From: Apostichopus japonicus
Lineage: Eukaryota; Echinodermata; Holothuroidea; Aspidochirotida; Stichopodidae
Direction: 5' to 3'
NCBI RefSeq assembly: GCF_037975245.1
Contig: NC_092580.1
Span: 17,992,001 to 18,056,000, forward strand
Length of the DNA stretch: 64,000 nucleotides
In this document: in pieces, positions 49,870 through 64,000 of the stretch
How positions within the stretch are numbered: the stretch's first letter is position 1
Layout: each line of letters opens with the position of its first letter
Program-made: the position numbers and the translations under genes
The notes under the pieces: model-generated
Seen by the model: the letters and a program-made list of their open reading frames with translations, nothing else
Database searches by the model: none
Told to the model about the DNA's origin: nothing

Positions 49870-50185
49870 GCATTATTAGCACAAGAACCCTATTCTTTTC
49901 TGTGAAGGTCATATGAGGTCAACCTGGGTTGACGCCTGAAAGCTTTGTTTCAAAACGTACATCTTTGTTGAACTTCATACTTGGTATGTAGGTGTTGCTT
50001 GGTGAGGACAAGAACCCTTTTGAAATTGATGGAGGTCAAAGGTCAAAAAGTGCTGCTTGGGTTGCAGTTCAGATGTGGTAGAGATATCCCCCTTAGTAAG
50101 TACAAGAACCCTAGTGTTTTCTAAATAGGTCAAAGGTCACTGGAGGTCATCAGGCATTAAAATCTGAAATCCTTGTTAACAGGAT
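49870..50185. repeat. Interspersed repeat with DR1-like motifs, copy 3 (muskelin intron 4)
   Basis: Two to three units with ACAAGAACCCT and AGGTCAAAGGTCA phrases, in the opposite orientation to 12.9-13.3 kb. Perfect AGGTCAAAGGTCA occurs twice (50033-50045 and 50127-50139). Confidence 0.6.
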
Positions 50186-52534
50186 CATTCCAAAGTTAAA
50201 GGTAACAATTAGTCTGTGAGTTTGCTGATGCTATAATTTGCTTTTGGTGAACATACTTTGGTCAACTTCAGTTCAGTTTAGTTTGTGAGTGGACTCAATA
50301 TGCAATTGGGTCTGATATAATCTTCAACAAATACATACATTCAGCCGAGAAATGAAATCTGCTTCATAGAGTTGACACTCTCTTGTGTTGAGTGATTTTA
50401 ATTTTTAACACACTCAAAGTGTTTTCATATTTTTCTGAGCTTCAATGGGTCAACAGGTTATCTCAAATGGTCTCAAAGTTGGCCTTATTCTCTGTGATAT
50501 ATAAACTACATGTAGGTGACTTTGGCAATATTTAGGTTGTGAAAATATTTCACAGTGAATAAACAATGTCATGTAACTCTCATCCCTTAATAACAATTAC
50601 GAAAGAGGAGTTCGGCGGCAAAGCTGATTTGCTAGCTCTCAAAAATTGGAATAGAAAATGTCCATTTGTTCATACGTAGAACAGCTATGTGTCTGTATTG
50701 CACATACAGTAGGAAGACAATTCTTATATTTGAAATAAAAATTCTATATTTAAAATCCTTACCCGGTGAATTAATTGGTTGATACCCACCCAAATGTGAG
50801 TGCCTCGAACAAGAGCTGAAAATCTCTGATCGTCTGGTTCTCACTTTATAAATCTTGGATAAATTTTACTCACCTGCTCTATATAAGTCGGTTAGTTTAG
50901 TGGAATTTTGAGCAAATTTACATGGCAAGGAATCTTGCAAAGCCGTCAGGCTTTCTGGTTTATAGCAGTCTTGAGGTGCATCAAGTCTGTTTTTCATACG
51001 TAACTGTGAATGGAACAGTATGGTGCAAACAAATTACAGTATATACAACATTTGTGTAGCAATTATCCCCATTATGCATAGCTATGCAATATTGAACAAA
51101 TTAAATATTCCCTTCATTTATTTCAAAATGTATCATTAGTGATTGCATCTATTGCATCATTTATCTTGCAATGTTTTGTAGTACACTGTTCCTGTTGAGT
51201 CATTTTGACACTGTCATTTTCCAATGAAGTGTTTTTCAACCTTTCATCAGCTCGTCCCACAGTGCATCAATCTCCCTGTAATGAATATTGCTGATCAATG
51301 CAGTTTTTCTTACAAGCTGGGATATTTCAACAGTCAAAAAGAATTGTGCAATTAACCAACTGCTAAATAATCAATGGGGAATTTTTTTGGGACTCTTATT
51401 ACAGTTAGTGCTTAATGGAGTAGCAGTAAAAGTTCACAAATGTTTGTATAAGCGTTGGTTTTGGTATCACCCTCTTACGTTGTTTTAAAATCATCATAAA
51501 GCCATAAGCACTGGAAAGAGTGCAATAATTCTCAACTTGGAAACCATTATTGAAAACATAAGTTATGATTATATATACTGTCTATTTATTTGATCGAAAA
51601 CTACCCAAAAGGTGCTGGGAACTACTATATCCCGGCAATGGTTTTGTAGTGAATATTGTCCACTTCCTGTTTCAACTTTTGTTCAAGTTGGGTCAAGTTG
51701 TAGCAGAGAAAAGTGTAAACCTCTTCAAAATCAATCAGGCGGGGTTTAGTTTTATGCAGAAGTGCTTTCTCTGTTTGTTCAGCAAAGGATGTCAGATTTA
51801 GTTTTAGTTTCTAAGTACTCGTTGTGTTTTTGCATACTCAGTCTAATTCTGCGTTGAACACTGAGATGGTGCACATGATTGTTTTGTTAACAAAAAATTG
51901 TTGTATTCTTAGAAAGTTAGCATCTTCTTGTCAATGTCACTTTTCTATTTCAATGCTTAAATGTGTACTCTTTAGACTGTGAACCACATGTTGTTGAGGG
52001 GGGGGGGTGGGCGTTGGGTGGAAGCAGGGGATGGAGAGAGTGGAGAAAGTGGGAAGTGAGATTGAACAAGAGCTAGATGACCAAATATTTGTGCAATGGG
52101 TCATACACATGGCTCTACTTTTGCTGAGAGTAAAATTTGCAACTTGTGGGTTGAAGTTTGTGACTATTGTGTAACTTAGGTTAACATAGATTCTGTATGT
52201 ACAGTAGAGAGAAGTAAAGGGAAAGGGGTTTGGAGGAAATCAAAGTACACTGCATCAACTCAGTATATATGGTACAGTGTAATCTACATTAATTTTCAGT
52301 TAAGAGACACTGCCACCCAAACATTTACTGTACTGTACATGGTAAGCCTGGTGTTAAACACCGCATGATCCATAGCATAGTCAAACATTTTAGGCTTCCA
52401 TAAGTTATGGGTGCACAACCATGTTGGCAGCATCTGGGTTGCTGACCAAGTTTCTTGTACCCTGCATGAATATCTCAACTATCAAGAAATACCAGGGAAT
52501 AACAAATATTACAAATGGTCGAGACACCTTGACA

Positions 52535-52760
52535 TTGAATGAATGAATGAATGAATGAATGATTTATTTCCAGCATAAATTATACTAAGCAACACATTTG
52601 AAAGTAAACAATAAGTCAAGTGAAAAAAATAGTTTAAATTATACATATCAAATAATAATAATAATAATAATAATAATATTTATAGGAATATTTATAAAGC
52701 GCTAATCCACACAAAAGAGCGCATTAACAAAAAGTTGATTTAAATCATCTTAAACAAGTA
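52535..52760 (-). mobile_element. LINE/SINE 3' tail, minus strand
   Basis: A (TGAA)n tract at 52,535-52,562 is followed by an AATAAT tract (about 52,650-52,680) and TATAAAGCGCTAATCC, the inverted form of the GCGCT...TATAA tail. 5'-truncated insertions in muskelin intron 4. Confidence 0.5.
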
Positions 52761-53287
52761 TGTTTTTAGCTGAGACTAAAAAGTTTGTGCGTGGAAATGG
52801 AGCAAACAGAAGTACGATACTTATTTGAATCCTTTTCCCCAGAAATACTAATTTGTCAGAAAATGAACTGGAAATATTTGGTGAAATATAACAAAAATTG
52901 TTACAGATGGTCAAACCAACTTGACATTGTATTCTCTGAAATGCGAGGAATATCGATTCATAGAAGTGTCCGCAATGCTAGTTTCTATACTATTGTGTTT
53001 CCTTGTATGTAGTGTACATAGTTTCATATTGCTTTCTCACCATATTGATGTTCACACTCCTAAGAATAACAGTGTTATTATTAATTACTCATATCTCATA
53101 TTTTACTTGTTTTGGTTGATTGATTTGAAATAAAATGTGATTGAAATTTCCCTTCATGTCGTGTCTCTACGAACTGAAATATTTTACAGTCGAGCTGAAA
53201 TTCCTCGCCGTAGCCTTAAATTATGTCAAAGCCACCAAATGTTAATAGAGTTCTTATCCTTTGTTACTTTCTTTCATTTCATTTCAG

Positions 53288-53397
53288 TTCCAATCCTGAC
53301 TTACGGTACAAGTTACAACTTTAGCATATGGTATGTTAAATTACAAGGCATTCAAGAAGATGGAGCTGTCCAACATTGCCTCAGGCATTACAATAAG
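53288..53397 (+). CDS. mkln1: Muskelin exon 5, residues 145-181
   Basis: Acceptor ATTTCAG, donor GTGTGT. SYNFSIWYVKLQGI is the end of the discoidin-like domain; QHCLRHYNK leads into the LisH motif. Confidence 0.95.
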
Positions 53398-55145
53398 GTG
53401 TGTGTGCATTTTGCAAGTGAGATTTTGCATTAGCTGTAGTCTGGTATAGCAGGGTTTACAAGTAATTTTCTATGTGTGCCAGAGAGAAGAACTTCACTTT
53501 TCAAAGGTAGCGCATTCCTGCTCGGTCCCCGCAGTTTGGTTCACACGGACAGTCAAGCTAGAAAAGCATGATTCTTCTCATTGAAATAGCGTAGTTTGGT
53601 ATAAAGAGGCAGCACTGGGATTTATACCAACATGGAGATGCCTATAATCATTGATTCATCGTTAACATTACTTGAGAAACTTGTTTCTTTGGTCTGAAAT
53701 CTGACATAGCCATATATCTAGCTAAAATTTAGAGGTAGCCTTTGTCAACTCGAGACAAAACTTCTCATGTTTTGGTCTCAAAGGTGCAAAACTCTCAACA
53801 AACACTAAATAATTCAATCTCAATTCAACCTGTGTTACATTTTAATTTTCAAATAATTATCTTGTCACAAGTAAACATTGAGAAAGAGTATTAGTTGCTA
53901 GACCTGTTAAAATCTGGCAACCTTAAAAACTTTTTAAAATTTTTTTTATTTATTTTTTATTTATTTAATGTTTGTGTCAGAGATGGTGATAACTTTTAAT
54001 ATTAAATCAAAACATACAAAGAATATGAAAGACATAGTGATCAGTGGATTGTGTAGTAAATTGAAATATTAACTTGTTAAATTACAGATTTGTTTCTTAC
54101 AGGTTTAGGTTCAAGTAAATTAGATTTCCAAGCTACTCTTTGTCATGAAATATGCTTCTCAGAAACTGTGACCATCCATGTAATAACACCTTTCAGTTCG
54201 GTAAATGATTAGTCATAAACATTTACATTGCCATTCACTTCTGTTTCTGGTTACGGTAAGACAGTTAGGTTTAATAGGTTGCCATCCTAGTCACGTAATA
54301 GTCGAAAGTAAAACAAGTACTTCGCCGTCAATGTTCAACTTCCTGTTATTGTTGAAACCCCTGGTATTCAAAACAGTGGTTGCTACCCTTTTTAGGGTCA
54401 CCGAAAGAAATATGGAAGGCTGCCAAAAAAGTTTTGAAAAAAAAAAGGATGGGCCAATAGAAGAAAGGGTGGGGAAATCTTCAACAGTTCTCAAAATGAG
54501 CTAAACATTGCAAAAATAGAACACTATTTTATAACTAAGCACTATTAGCCATATGAAAATTTCTCAAAGGGGAGAAATCTCACATAGTCCCCTACCCCAC
54601 ACCATTTATCCACCACACCTACCCCACACCCTACATCCACCACCCCTACCCACAACCTTCATTAGCCACCAGTAGGTTGCCAAGATTGATCAGTCTTTTA
54701 AGATTTATATTTTAGAGGTTAATACAAAGGTTTTATTTCAAACAGGAGCAACTGAGTCCCAAGATTCACATTTTGAAAGAGGTGGAGTAGGGTTGGGGAG
54801 GGGTCCGGGAGGGGGAGGGGGGTTGGGGGTGTATTTTAAAGCTTTTAAGATTATTAATCCTTATAGGCATTCAAAGAGGCATCCTCATACAGGTATTATT
54901 CTAGGTACGTAAACTGACTGTAGTTGAGATAGTACAGTCTTGTACTCATTCTGATGGTTTTGTACACATACTTACTTGCACTCAGAGATGTTTGTCTGTA
55001 TTCTTTAATACTGATACACACAGTTTTGTGATCCTATTTGCGAGGTACTCAGACAAAGTGAAATCAAATTGTTCATATTTGTGGACTCCGTGAGTACTTG
55101 GGACATTGTACTGGTACTCATAGTTTGTACTCACTGCCTCTATGA

Positions 55146-55790
<645 letters not shown>

Positions 55791-57012
55791 AGCTGATAGC
55801 CTTCATTTCTTTCTCCTTGGCGTTACATTGAGTTATGAAGTTTCGATTTTTTATGGCTCATGTAATTCAATTTTTCAAAGCATAGCCTCTCTATGCAAAT
55901 TCTGTTCAACTGATAAGGTTAGTTCCTAGGTGTGGAGTTTTGATCAAAAAGAAAACACCTTAATCCACCTGGTTGTTGTCTCTCTTCACTCAAATACAGT
56001 AACATGAACAATGGCTTTTGGCCACCGACCTGACCGTTCCCAAAAAATGAAATGATAATAGAAAAGAACAAAGGAAAGAAGGCACCTACAATTGTGTTTA
56101 GCGATGCAGTCCCCATTCTGTTGTATCTGCTGAGGCAACTGTTATTAAAGATGGGGTACCTGTTTTGATTATTAAAGAAGGGGTACCTGTTTTGAGAAAA
56201 TTAAGAAAGAAGCCATTGTAGACTTAACAAGGTTCTGGAAGGAGATAGAAGCAGATTCATCTACGTTCAAAGATGTCATGAATAATCACTCTCAATCACA
56301 AAAGGTTTACCCCCCTAAGACCCCTTCCATCTTGGCCCTCTCCCCCTGAGATGGCCCCTTCAGCCCGACTTCAAACCCCTGGTACTGTCAGTGGGACTGC
56401 AGGTTTCTTATTGTAGGCTAGAGCTCTTTTCATAAACACACAATTGATGGGTTTTAATACCATGTTCTGTACCAGTGTCACAACAGATGTTAACAGCTCA
56501 GTAATGTGATTTTAATTTCATAACATGACGAGGCACAGCAGATGTATCTAGTCCTAGCCATCGGACATACAAGGAACCGTCTTGAAGGTTAAGCTTGGTA
56601 CCAAATAGTTAACCTAATAAAATGTAACCAACTTTGTTATAAAACTTTAATATGAAATGTACTGTTATTGTTATTTATCATGCTAATAAATGTATATCAA
56701 ATTAAAGGTTAACACATGTATCACAGGACTAGTCTCCACCAGATTACTGTATATGCCAACCAACATTTTAAAATTCCACATGTGTTTCGAATATATCCCA
56801 CAAAGCAATAGGATATAAGTAAATGAGTAAATGAACAAATGAATGGATAACTAACTCGAAAATGATAATTACAAATGTGAAAAGGGGCAATGGATCTTGT
56901 TTGCTAGAAAAGGATTCAAACCAGTTGCGCACATCACTGGTTTGGAATCCTGTTCTATCCTTAATGAAGAAAAGACTTTAGGTTGACAATCATGTTGTTC
57001 ATTGTGTTTAAG

Positions 57013-57202
57013 GTCTGTGAGGGTGACTACAGGTCGTGCGAGAGAATTCTGGAGGGAACCATGAAAGATAAACTGTTCACCAGCTTCATCAGCCGTCAGA
57101 CTTACCAAGCAGAGTGGACTCAGGTGTCGCCATCTATAGGAGATGATGACACAAGACCAGGGATGAGAGGCGGACATCAAATGTGTATTGATCCTGATGC
57201 AG
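57013..57202 (+). CDS. mkln1: Muskelin exon 7, residues 228-291 (CTLH to kelch 1)
   Basis: Acceptor GTTTAAG, donor GTAAGT. Ends the CTLH helices and begins kelch repeat 1 with RPGMRGGHQMCID. Confidence 0.95.
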
Positions 57203-57274
57203 GTAAGTCTCACAGTGTAAATAGGTAGCTGGCTGTAATGTTTGGATGATGTAATCTAAATAACTTAGAGATCC

Positions 57275-57835
57275 ACAGATATAGATCAGCAAAAATACAA
57301 TGCAGATTATTATAGTACAGTATAGTAACAAACAGTACAGCATTGCATAGCATAGCATAGTAAATGTATAGTATTTACAGCATAGTATTGTATCGTATAG
57401 TGCAGTATAGTATAGCATTGCATAGTATAGTATCTTGCAGTTTATCATAGCATTGTATGGTAAAGTATAATATAGTACAGTATATTATAGTGCAATATAA
57501 CATTGTATAGTGTAGCATTGTATAGTATAGTGCAGTTTATCATATCATACAGTAGCTTTGTATGGTATAGTATAAATTAGTATAGTGCAATACAGCATTG
57601 TATAGTGAAGCATAGCATTGTATGGTATAGTTTAGTATATTTCAGTATATCATAGCATTGTATGGTATAGTATAATATAGTACAGTATAGTATAGTGCAG
57701 CATAGCATTGTTTTGTATAGTATCGTGCAGTTTATCATAGCATTGTATGATATAGTATAACATAGCATAGTAAAGTGCAGTATAGTATAGTGCCGTATCG
57801 CATATACAGTATAATGTAGCATAGTACAGTAAAAC
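57275..57835. repeat. Degenerate TATAG pentamer array in muskelin intron 7
   Basis: About 560 bp built of TATAG, CATAG, CAGTA and GCATTGTATAG variants. Long minus-strand frames rich in Tyr, Cys and Leu are artefacts. Confidence 0.9.
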
Positions 57836-58009
57836 ATTCAATTTATAACAAATAACGTCATGGCTGTTTCAAATGATATTGATATTTCTCTACTCTGTTA
57901 TCTGATAGATAGTTAAATTTGTTGGGAATGTTAAAAAACAAAAATGTTAAACAGGGCTTTACTTTTTCATCATTTTGATATGATTGCATTTTTTTAAACC
58001 ACTCTTCAG

Positions 58010-58122
58010 AAATGCTTTATCTTCTTGGAGGCTGGGACGGCAAGAGTGATTTAGGAGATTTCTGGTCCTATGACATTAACTCGAATAGATGGAACTGTAT
58101 ATCTGCAGATTCTTCCAAGGAG
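58010..58122 (+). CDS. mkln1: Muskelin exon 8, residues 291-328
   Basis: Acceptor CTCTTCAG, donor GTAAAA. Kelch strands LYLLGGWDG and DFWSYDINSNRWNC show the GG doublet and Y-D...W signature. Confidence 0.96.
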
Positions 58123-58249
58123 GTAAAATTATCAACCAGGTCAAGTATTTTGACTAAAGCATCTCATAAATTATTGATTATTGGTACAGTTATCACATTT
58201 AAATCTCAGTGAGGTAGGTTTGTGCCAAGATTTTACTATGACATGAGAA

Positions 58250-58345
58250 AATCATAATTAGCCTTTGAAGAAGATCCTGCTAGGATTGAAACGTCAGGCC
58301 AACTTACTTTTACACATTCTCCTACACAGGCTCTCTAGTGGATAA
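58250..58345 (+). mobile_element. PLE-type terminal fragment with a hammerhead-like core
   Basis: TGAAGA, a hairpin GATCC/GGATT and GAAAC occur in order (58266-58292), as in the hammerhead motif of PLE ends. Core base C of CUGANGA is T here, so it is degenerate. A weaker relative is at about 59,836-59,870 (GGATCCCGTTAGGATTGATACG). Confidence 0.35.
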
Positions 58346-58675
58346 GCAGTTTGCTAACAGTTTTATTTTATGTAAAAAATCATAATAAAAGGTATTCAAC
58401 TTCAAGGTAATATTTCAAATACAATGGCTTTGCAGTTTTTGAAGAAAATTAAAATTAAAGTCATTGTATGGGTGGCCAGTGATGACTAATTTATTCCTTC
58501 ATTCAGATGTATGGAAATAAATGTCAAATTTTGACAATTTTTGGGTATAGTTCCTTTGCATCAGAAACTTTAACCCCTCCTCTGGAATAGTTAAACTCTT
58601 TGTCATCGTCTTCTGTGATCATGATATATTGTTATTCAGCTGAATTCAGTTTTGTTTATTATTTTTGTTCCATAG

Positions 58676-58789
58676 GATGGACCTAGCCCAAGGTCTTGTT
58701 TTAAACTATGCATTGATACCAACAAGAAACAAATCTACACGTTAGGTAGATACATGGATTCAAATATGAGGAAATTGATACCATTAAAG
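58676..58789 (+). CDS. mkln1: Muskelin exon 9, residues 329-366
   Basis: Acceptor TTCCATAG, donor GTTTGT. GPSPRSCFKLCIDTNKKQIY followed by TLGRYMDS matches muskelin kelch 2. Confidence 0.95.
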
Positions 58790-59221
58790 GTTTGTATAAA
58801 TAGATACGATAATGTAATGTCATTCTCTTTTTCCCTGAATCTGTCGATATAGTTATAGCAAAGTTTGCTATTTCTATTAACTGACATTTATTGGGTTAAC
58901 TTTCATTAGTACTATCCTTAGAAGAATGTTGACAGATGTCTTTATCATCATCATCATCATCATCATGTGATCAGGCTAATGACTAACTTAGTACAGGTCT
59001 TACTTTAGCATGAGGGAATATCTAATTTCCTTAACATAACATTGTTCTTGGTTCAGCAGTTAAATTTGGGTGTGAACCACTGCTTTAATTTGCCTTTTGA
59101 ACAGACATGTTTGTTGGTTGCAAGGGGTCGTATTTGCAAGGGGTCGTGTCTGCAACCCTTGGGTTTTCTACAATTTTTGCTTTGGTTTTTTGGTGTCAAA
59201 AAAAGGCTATCATTTATCTAA

Positions 59222-59530
<309 letters not shown>

Positions 59531-60686
59531 TAAAAGCCACAGTTTACTTTTTTTGCAATATTGTGGTTATGCTTTACAATATTACCTTCATATTATGTCT
59601 TTCTTAATTTATGTGACTCTAATATTAAGCAACAAAGCAAAAGGATGATATTAAGTGTGTTGTATTGAAGCTTTTCTTGACCTTTGATCCTGGCAGGATC
59701 TATCTCAGAGGCAGACTGGCAGAGTTAAAACCACATGAATTAAAAAACAAATTTTGTAAAGGTAACAGACGTGTAGAAGATGGTGAATTAGAGAACAGGG
59801 AATATTGAGATGGCATTGGACGATAAATTATATCAAGGATCCCGTTAGGATTGATACGTGAAGGCTTCAAACTATTGTAGATATAATAATCTATCTGTGA
59901 TGATGTTCCAGTATGGTATCATGTTTCCCTACATGTTAAGAATAGAAACAGTGTAAAGTAGTTGTCTCAGAGATGGTGCCAAAAATATTCCACTTTTATA
60001 ATCATAACCTTTAAAATAAAGTCAATGAAACAGCACAAACAGATTTTAAAAGAGTTGCAAATATTAATTGTAATTGCAGTAGCCATCCCTTTCATTCAAA
60101 GCTAACTATTCTCTGCGATCACATAAAGTGCCATGCAAGAAATATCAGACCTTTTTGAGAATACTAAACAATTTTTTTATTATCCAATTTGGAGTATTAG
60201 AGCCGTTTGTTATAATCTTTCTACTCATTCAACAATTGCTTATTTGATGTTCTCCTAAAATTGTTTCACTCTGACCTCAACTTCTTAAATTTTTATTGCA
60301 TTTATTTCATTTCATAATTTTTACTCCTAGGTTTCCTATATTTTATAAATTGTTTGAAATTAATACTGGAATAAACTGAACCTGAATATAGGCTTCATGT
60401 ACAAGCCTATTCTTTTTGACAATTTCTCAGAAAAGAAATTGACAAAAATGTATTCATGTTAGTCTCAAATTCTGGCTTTTTGGAGACTCTCAGCTTGCAT
60501 TCTCCCTGCTCCATTATATTTGAGAATTTGGGTCTGCGAGGGCTTGTAACCAAGTCATTACTACTCACTAAAACTTCCTGTATCTTAATTGTTCATAAAT
60601 GAGTATCGAGGGCTGCGAGGGCTGGTTACCAAGTCTTTACTCACTAAAATTCCTGTATCTTAATAATGTCTGTCCATTTACTTTAG

Positions 60687-60861
60687 TGGTCCATCAGATT
60701 CGCTGACGGACGAAAGGCCCACGGAAGGCTCGTTCAGTGGCCTTTACAGTTATCACATCCCTACCAATACTTGGACCTTGCTCAGGCCGGACATCGAGGC
60801 AACTGCCAATGGTCAGCAGTCCCTCAAAGCAAGGATCGGACATTCTATGCTATTCCATCCA
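60687..60861 (+). CDS. mkln1: Muskelin exon 11, residues 419-477
   Basis: Acceptor TACTTTAG, donor GTAAGT. FSGLYSYHIPTNTWTLLRPD and RIGHSMLFHP match kelch 3-4. Confidence 0.95.
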
Positions 60862-61512
60862 GTAAGTTGTTTGTGTTTTTTGTTCATTTTTGGTTTGATG
60901 AGCAGATAAGTCAAGGTGCATGTGTAACGTGTGAGTGTGATCGTCATGATCAGAACATTTTTAAGATTTGACTGACTTCTTTGCTCTAGTATTTCTCGAA
61001 CGAAAGTATTTTAGAAACATCCGACAGTAAACGACAGGAAAATGCTACTTTTGCTAGAATGTGTTCGCATTCCAGAGAATAACATGGGTTTATGTTTTGC
61101 ATAACAATTTTCAGTTTTCTTCATTTGGATAATTATAAATGCTAGTTTTGTGTGCCAAGAACCGCTGTACGTATTTGCAATTGTTTAGCAGTTCCGTCTT
61201 GTATGTACAAGGCTAAAGTCGATAAATTATTCTGTGGATGAAACAATAAAACCAAGTTTATTACCAGATTAGATCTTCTAGTCTTGAGATTAGTTTTCCT
61301 CTTTGGTAGATTGCTAACAAAATTGTGTTTCTTGGGGGGATTTTTGATTTTTAAAAGGTGTTTGATTATATAATAATGCAGGGCAAGACTTATCAGAGAT
61401 TATGAGTACTGTATCTCTGGTCCCATTCCAGAAAACCTAGTGCCTTTCAAGAGAAATCAGAGATATTACACTATGCTTTATCCATATGACAATAGTAATA
61501 TAATATGAGAGC

Positions 61513-61823
61513 ATAGTGGCCAATTTGCTGAGGCGTCGGACTCGTGATCCAAGGATCGTCAGTTCGATTCATTCCTAGTTCATTACGTTGTGTCCTTGGG
61601 CAAGATGCTTTATCTCACTTGCCTCTCTCCACCCAGGGGTTAAATGGGTACCTGTGAGGTAGCTTGTCATTGGGCGCAGTATATAACTGCTGCCGACTGG
61701 AGGGATTGTCTCTGGGACAGGTTATCATTGACCAGGGGTAATATAACGTCTGTAAAACTTTGAGACCTATCGCTGGTGTAAAGCGCTATATAAAAATCAA
61801 ATATTATTATTATTATTAATATT
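61513..61823 (+). mobile_element. tRNA-headed SINE with V-type middle and LINE-like tail
   Basis: tRNA-like head (GGCGTCGGACTCGTGATC, B box GTTCGATTC at 61562), middle domain GTGTCCTTGGGCAAGATG, and tail AAGCGCTATATAA plus (ATT)n. The head and middle match, in reverse, 5,098-5,480; the tail matches the LINE at 10.5 kb, the usual sign of LINE-dependent mobilisation. In muskelin intron 11. Confidence 0.8.
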
Positions 61824-61922
61824 ACCCTGAATAGTCATATGGTGTTCTTTGTCTTGACAAAGAGAGAGAGAGACAGAGAAACCATGCTATGATGTTTCTC
61901 ACCATTTTATCATCTTTAATAA

Positions 61923-62150
<228 letters not shown>

Positions 62151-63308
62151 TAATAGAAAGCTGTATCTGAATTCCTTTACTTTAAGGGTGTTGCAGAGTT
62201 TTTCCGTCTAGCTAGTCAGAAAGTATCAAGCCGATGATAAGTCCGAAGTAAAACCGAACAAACTCACAACACATTGAGTTTTGTATTGATAAATGGTATA
62301 AAAATCAAAAAAACTTTCTGCAGTTGAGACTTTCAAAAATTCCAGCAGCCAAAATGGGGTGTATACTATACACCACAGAGAACCACGCAAGAGTAGAAAT
62401 GCTGCGTAGGAATGTGATCCATTGTTTGTCTTCATGTGCTGCAGTAGAGAATGTCAGTAACAGTATATAATACAACAATACCTATCTTGCTATGGGTTCT
62501 CTTCAGTGGTTTGCAGGACACAGATTTGTCAGAACACAGTTAACCCTACAGGTTTTGGAATTTTCATTTGAAAACATTTATTCATCTTTTATACATTTAT
62601 ATCATTTATTGTACATCTAGAATCGAATGATAATGTCGATAATGTAAAATTTCCAGGAACTGAAGAGATATAAAACAGTTTAAGACTTCTTTCAGGCCAT
62701 TGGGAGGGGGAGGTTTTATGGGTCTTGTTGAGGGCTGCTGCCATAGTTTTTCTCTAAATGTAGCAATTTGTTTCTGACAGAACATTTACCCTTCTTCACA
62801 CAATGAAGTCATGGGTGACAACAGCTTTTGTTCCCATAATTGCTTCTATATTAATATATAATGATAATAATAAGCAAAATTAATCATAAATTAATTAAAT
62901 CGATATCCTATGGAATACCTATAAGTACTTAGGTAGTAATAAAACACCTTTTGTTGTTTGCTATTGCACTTCTTTATTTCACTTTCACTAGTAAGGAATC
63001 TTTTGGACAAACAGGAAGTTTGTGTGGATCTAAGGAAAGGTTTAAAACAAATGACCAGTGTATGGATTTTATTAGGTAATGAGTGAATATGAAAGAAGGG
63101 AACATCTATGATATCATGTTATTTGGTAATTAATGGTGCTGAAGAATGTTATCATGTAATCTTACAATTTATTTGTTCTTACTTTTTCTCCCGTAAATTG
63201 TAAAAGACTTGGATTGAGAGAGATTGGGAGGTGATAATTTGAAGTTTGTTCTCATGCTTATACACTTCAGAGATGATATGAGGGCCGTGTTTTGTCATTC
63301 TTTCACAG

Positions 63309-63376
63309 CTCCATGCTTAGGCTCTACTCAGAGGGCAACCATTGATCCAGAGTTGAATGAAATTCACGTCTTATCT
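63309..63376 (+). CDS. mkln1: Muskelin exon 13, residues 521-543 (last in window)
   Basis: Acceptor TTTCACAG, donor GTGAGT. TQRATIDPELNEIHVLS is nearly identical to vertebrate muskelin. No stop follows in this exon, and the next exon lies beyond position 64,000. Confidence 0.95.
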
Positions 63377-63423
63377 GTGAGTCAAAACTTTAACTGTTCT
63401 TTGCTGGAAATTTGAAAGGAAGT

Positions 63424-63690
63424 TAGGTTTTTATAGGGTTAATCATAGGGTTGTTATAGGGTTAATCATAGGGTTGTTTTTATAGGGTTAATCATAAGGT
63501 TGTTATAGGGTTTCTATAGGGTTAATCATAGGGTTGTTATAGGGTTAATCATAGGGTTGTTATAGGGTTAATCATAGGGTTGTTTATATAGGGTTAATCA
63601 TAGGTTTTTTTTGTTATAGGGTTAATCATACTGTTGTTAAACCGTTAATCATAGTGTTGTTGTAGCGTTAATCATAGCGCTAATGAGTGT
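63424..63690. repeat. ATAGGGTTAATCATAGGGTTGTT minisatellite in muskelin intron 13
   Basis: Roughly a dozen units of about 22 bp with variants, decaying toward the right. Confidence 0.9.
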
Positions 63691-64000
63691 TAATCATTAA
63701 GTATTGAATATTGTATATTACTTGACAAGTGACTGTGCAAGTTCCCTCCTCTGCTAACTGATGTTATTTTGGGGAATTAATTAACTATCTGTAGGTAATT
63801 AGTAGTATCAATGGCTCATTACAGCAATGTAAATATGCGTGCGACGACTTTATGAGCAAGAAGAATAACATTACCTGAATCATAATAAGTAAAACCTAGA
63901 TTACACACACTGAACTTTGATATGTTTAAACTTTTCTGATCCCAGGTAAAAGGTCTTATGTATAAAAAAAATGTAAACAAAAAATCCATAATTATGAAAT

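Noticed and set aside
57134-57841. Tyr/Cys-rich minus-strand frames of 63-104 codons
   Set aside because: They arise from the TATAG pentamer array in a muskelin intron.

Overview
This is a metazoan genomic window: AT-rich, intron-rich, with canonical GT-AG introns and heavily seeded with LINEs, tRNA-headed SINEs and non-autonomous DNA transposons. There are no prokaryotic operons. The protein-coding content (a muskelin orthologue, and receptor genes with a SEFIR-like tail) together with the repeat style suggests a marine invertebrate deuterostome, perhaps an echinoderm such as a sea cucumber. That taxonomic guess is inference; no search could be run.

Region 1-20.5 kb contains no complete gene. 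It holds a decayed Penelope-like element with a GIY-YIG region and a hammerhead-like motif (0.7-1.4 kb), a complete non-autonomous hAT-like element with an 8-bp target duplication (1,637-3,016), and a first coding exon on the minus strand (3,114-3,240). That exon looks like a paralogue of the receptor gene at 27 kb. The rest is a broken CR1/L2-type LINE (8.6-10.6 kb), SINEs, four related TTAA-flanked MITEs (the fourth is at 43 kb) and nuclear-receptor-site-bearing repeats.

Region 20.5-26.9 kb holds a 730-bp tetranucleotide array and nested TIR elements.

Region 27.1-41.1 kb (+) carries a multi-exon gene. Thirteen exons, from a signal-peptide exon to the stop codon, join in frame. They encode a single-pass membrane protein with a cysteine-rich, N-glycosylated ectodomain and a divergent SEFIR-like cytoplasmic domain, that is, an interleukin-17-receptor-like protein. 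Its initiator methionine lies in an exon I could not find.

Region 46.3 kb to the window end (+) is muskelin (mkln1). Thirteen coding exons join without a frame error into the first 543 residues (discoidin-like, LisH, CTLH and the first kelch repeats); the 3' end lies outside the window. Muskelin is a kelch protein and a component of the CTLH/GID E3 ubiquitin ligase.

The two gene groups are unrelated in function. The most interesting non-genic signal is a roughly 95-bp module, present eight times, that sits inside TIR elements whose ends differ.
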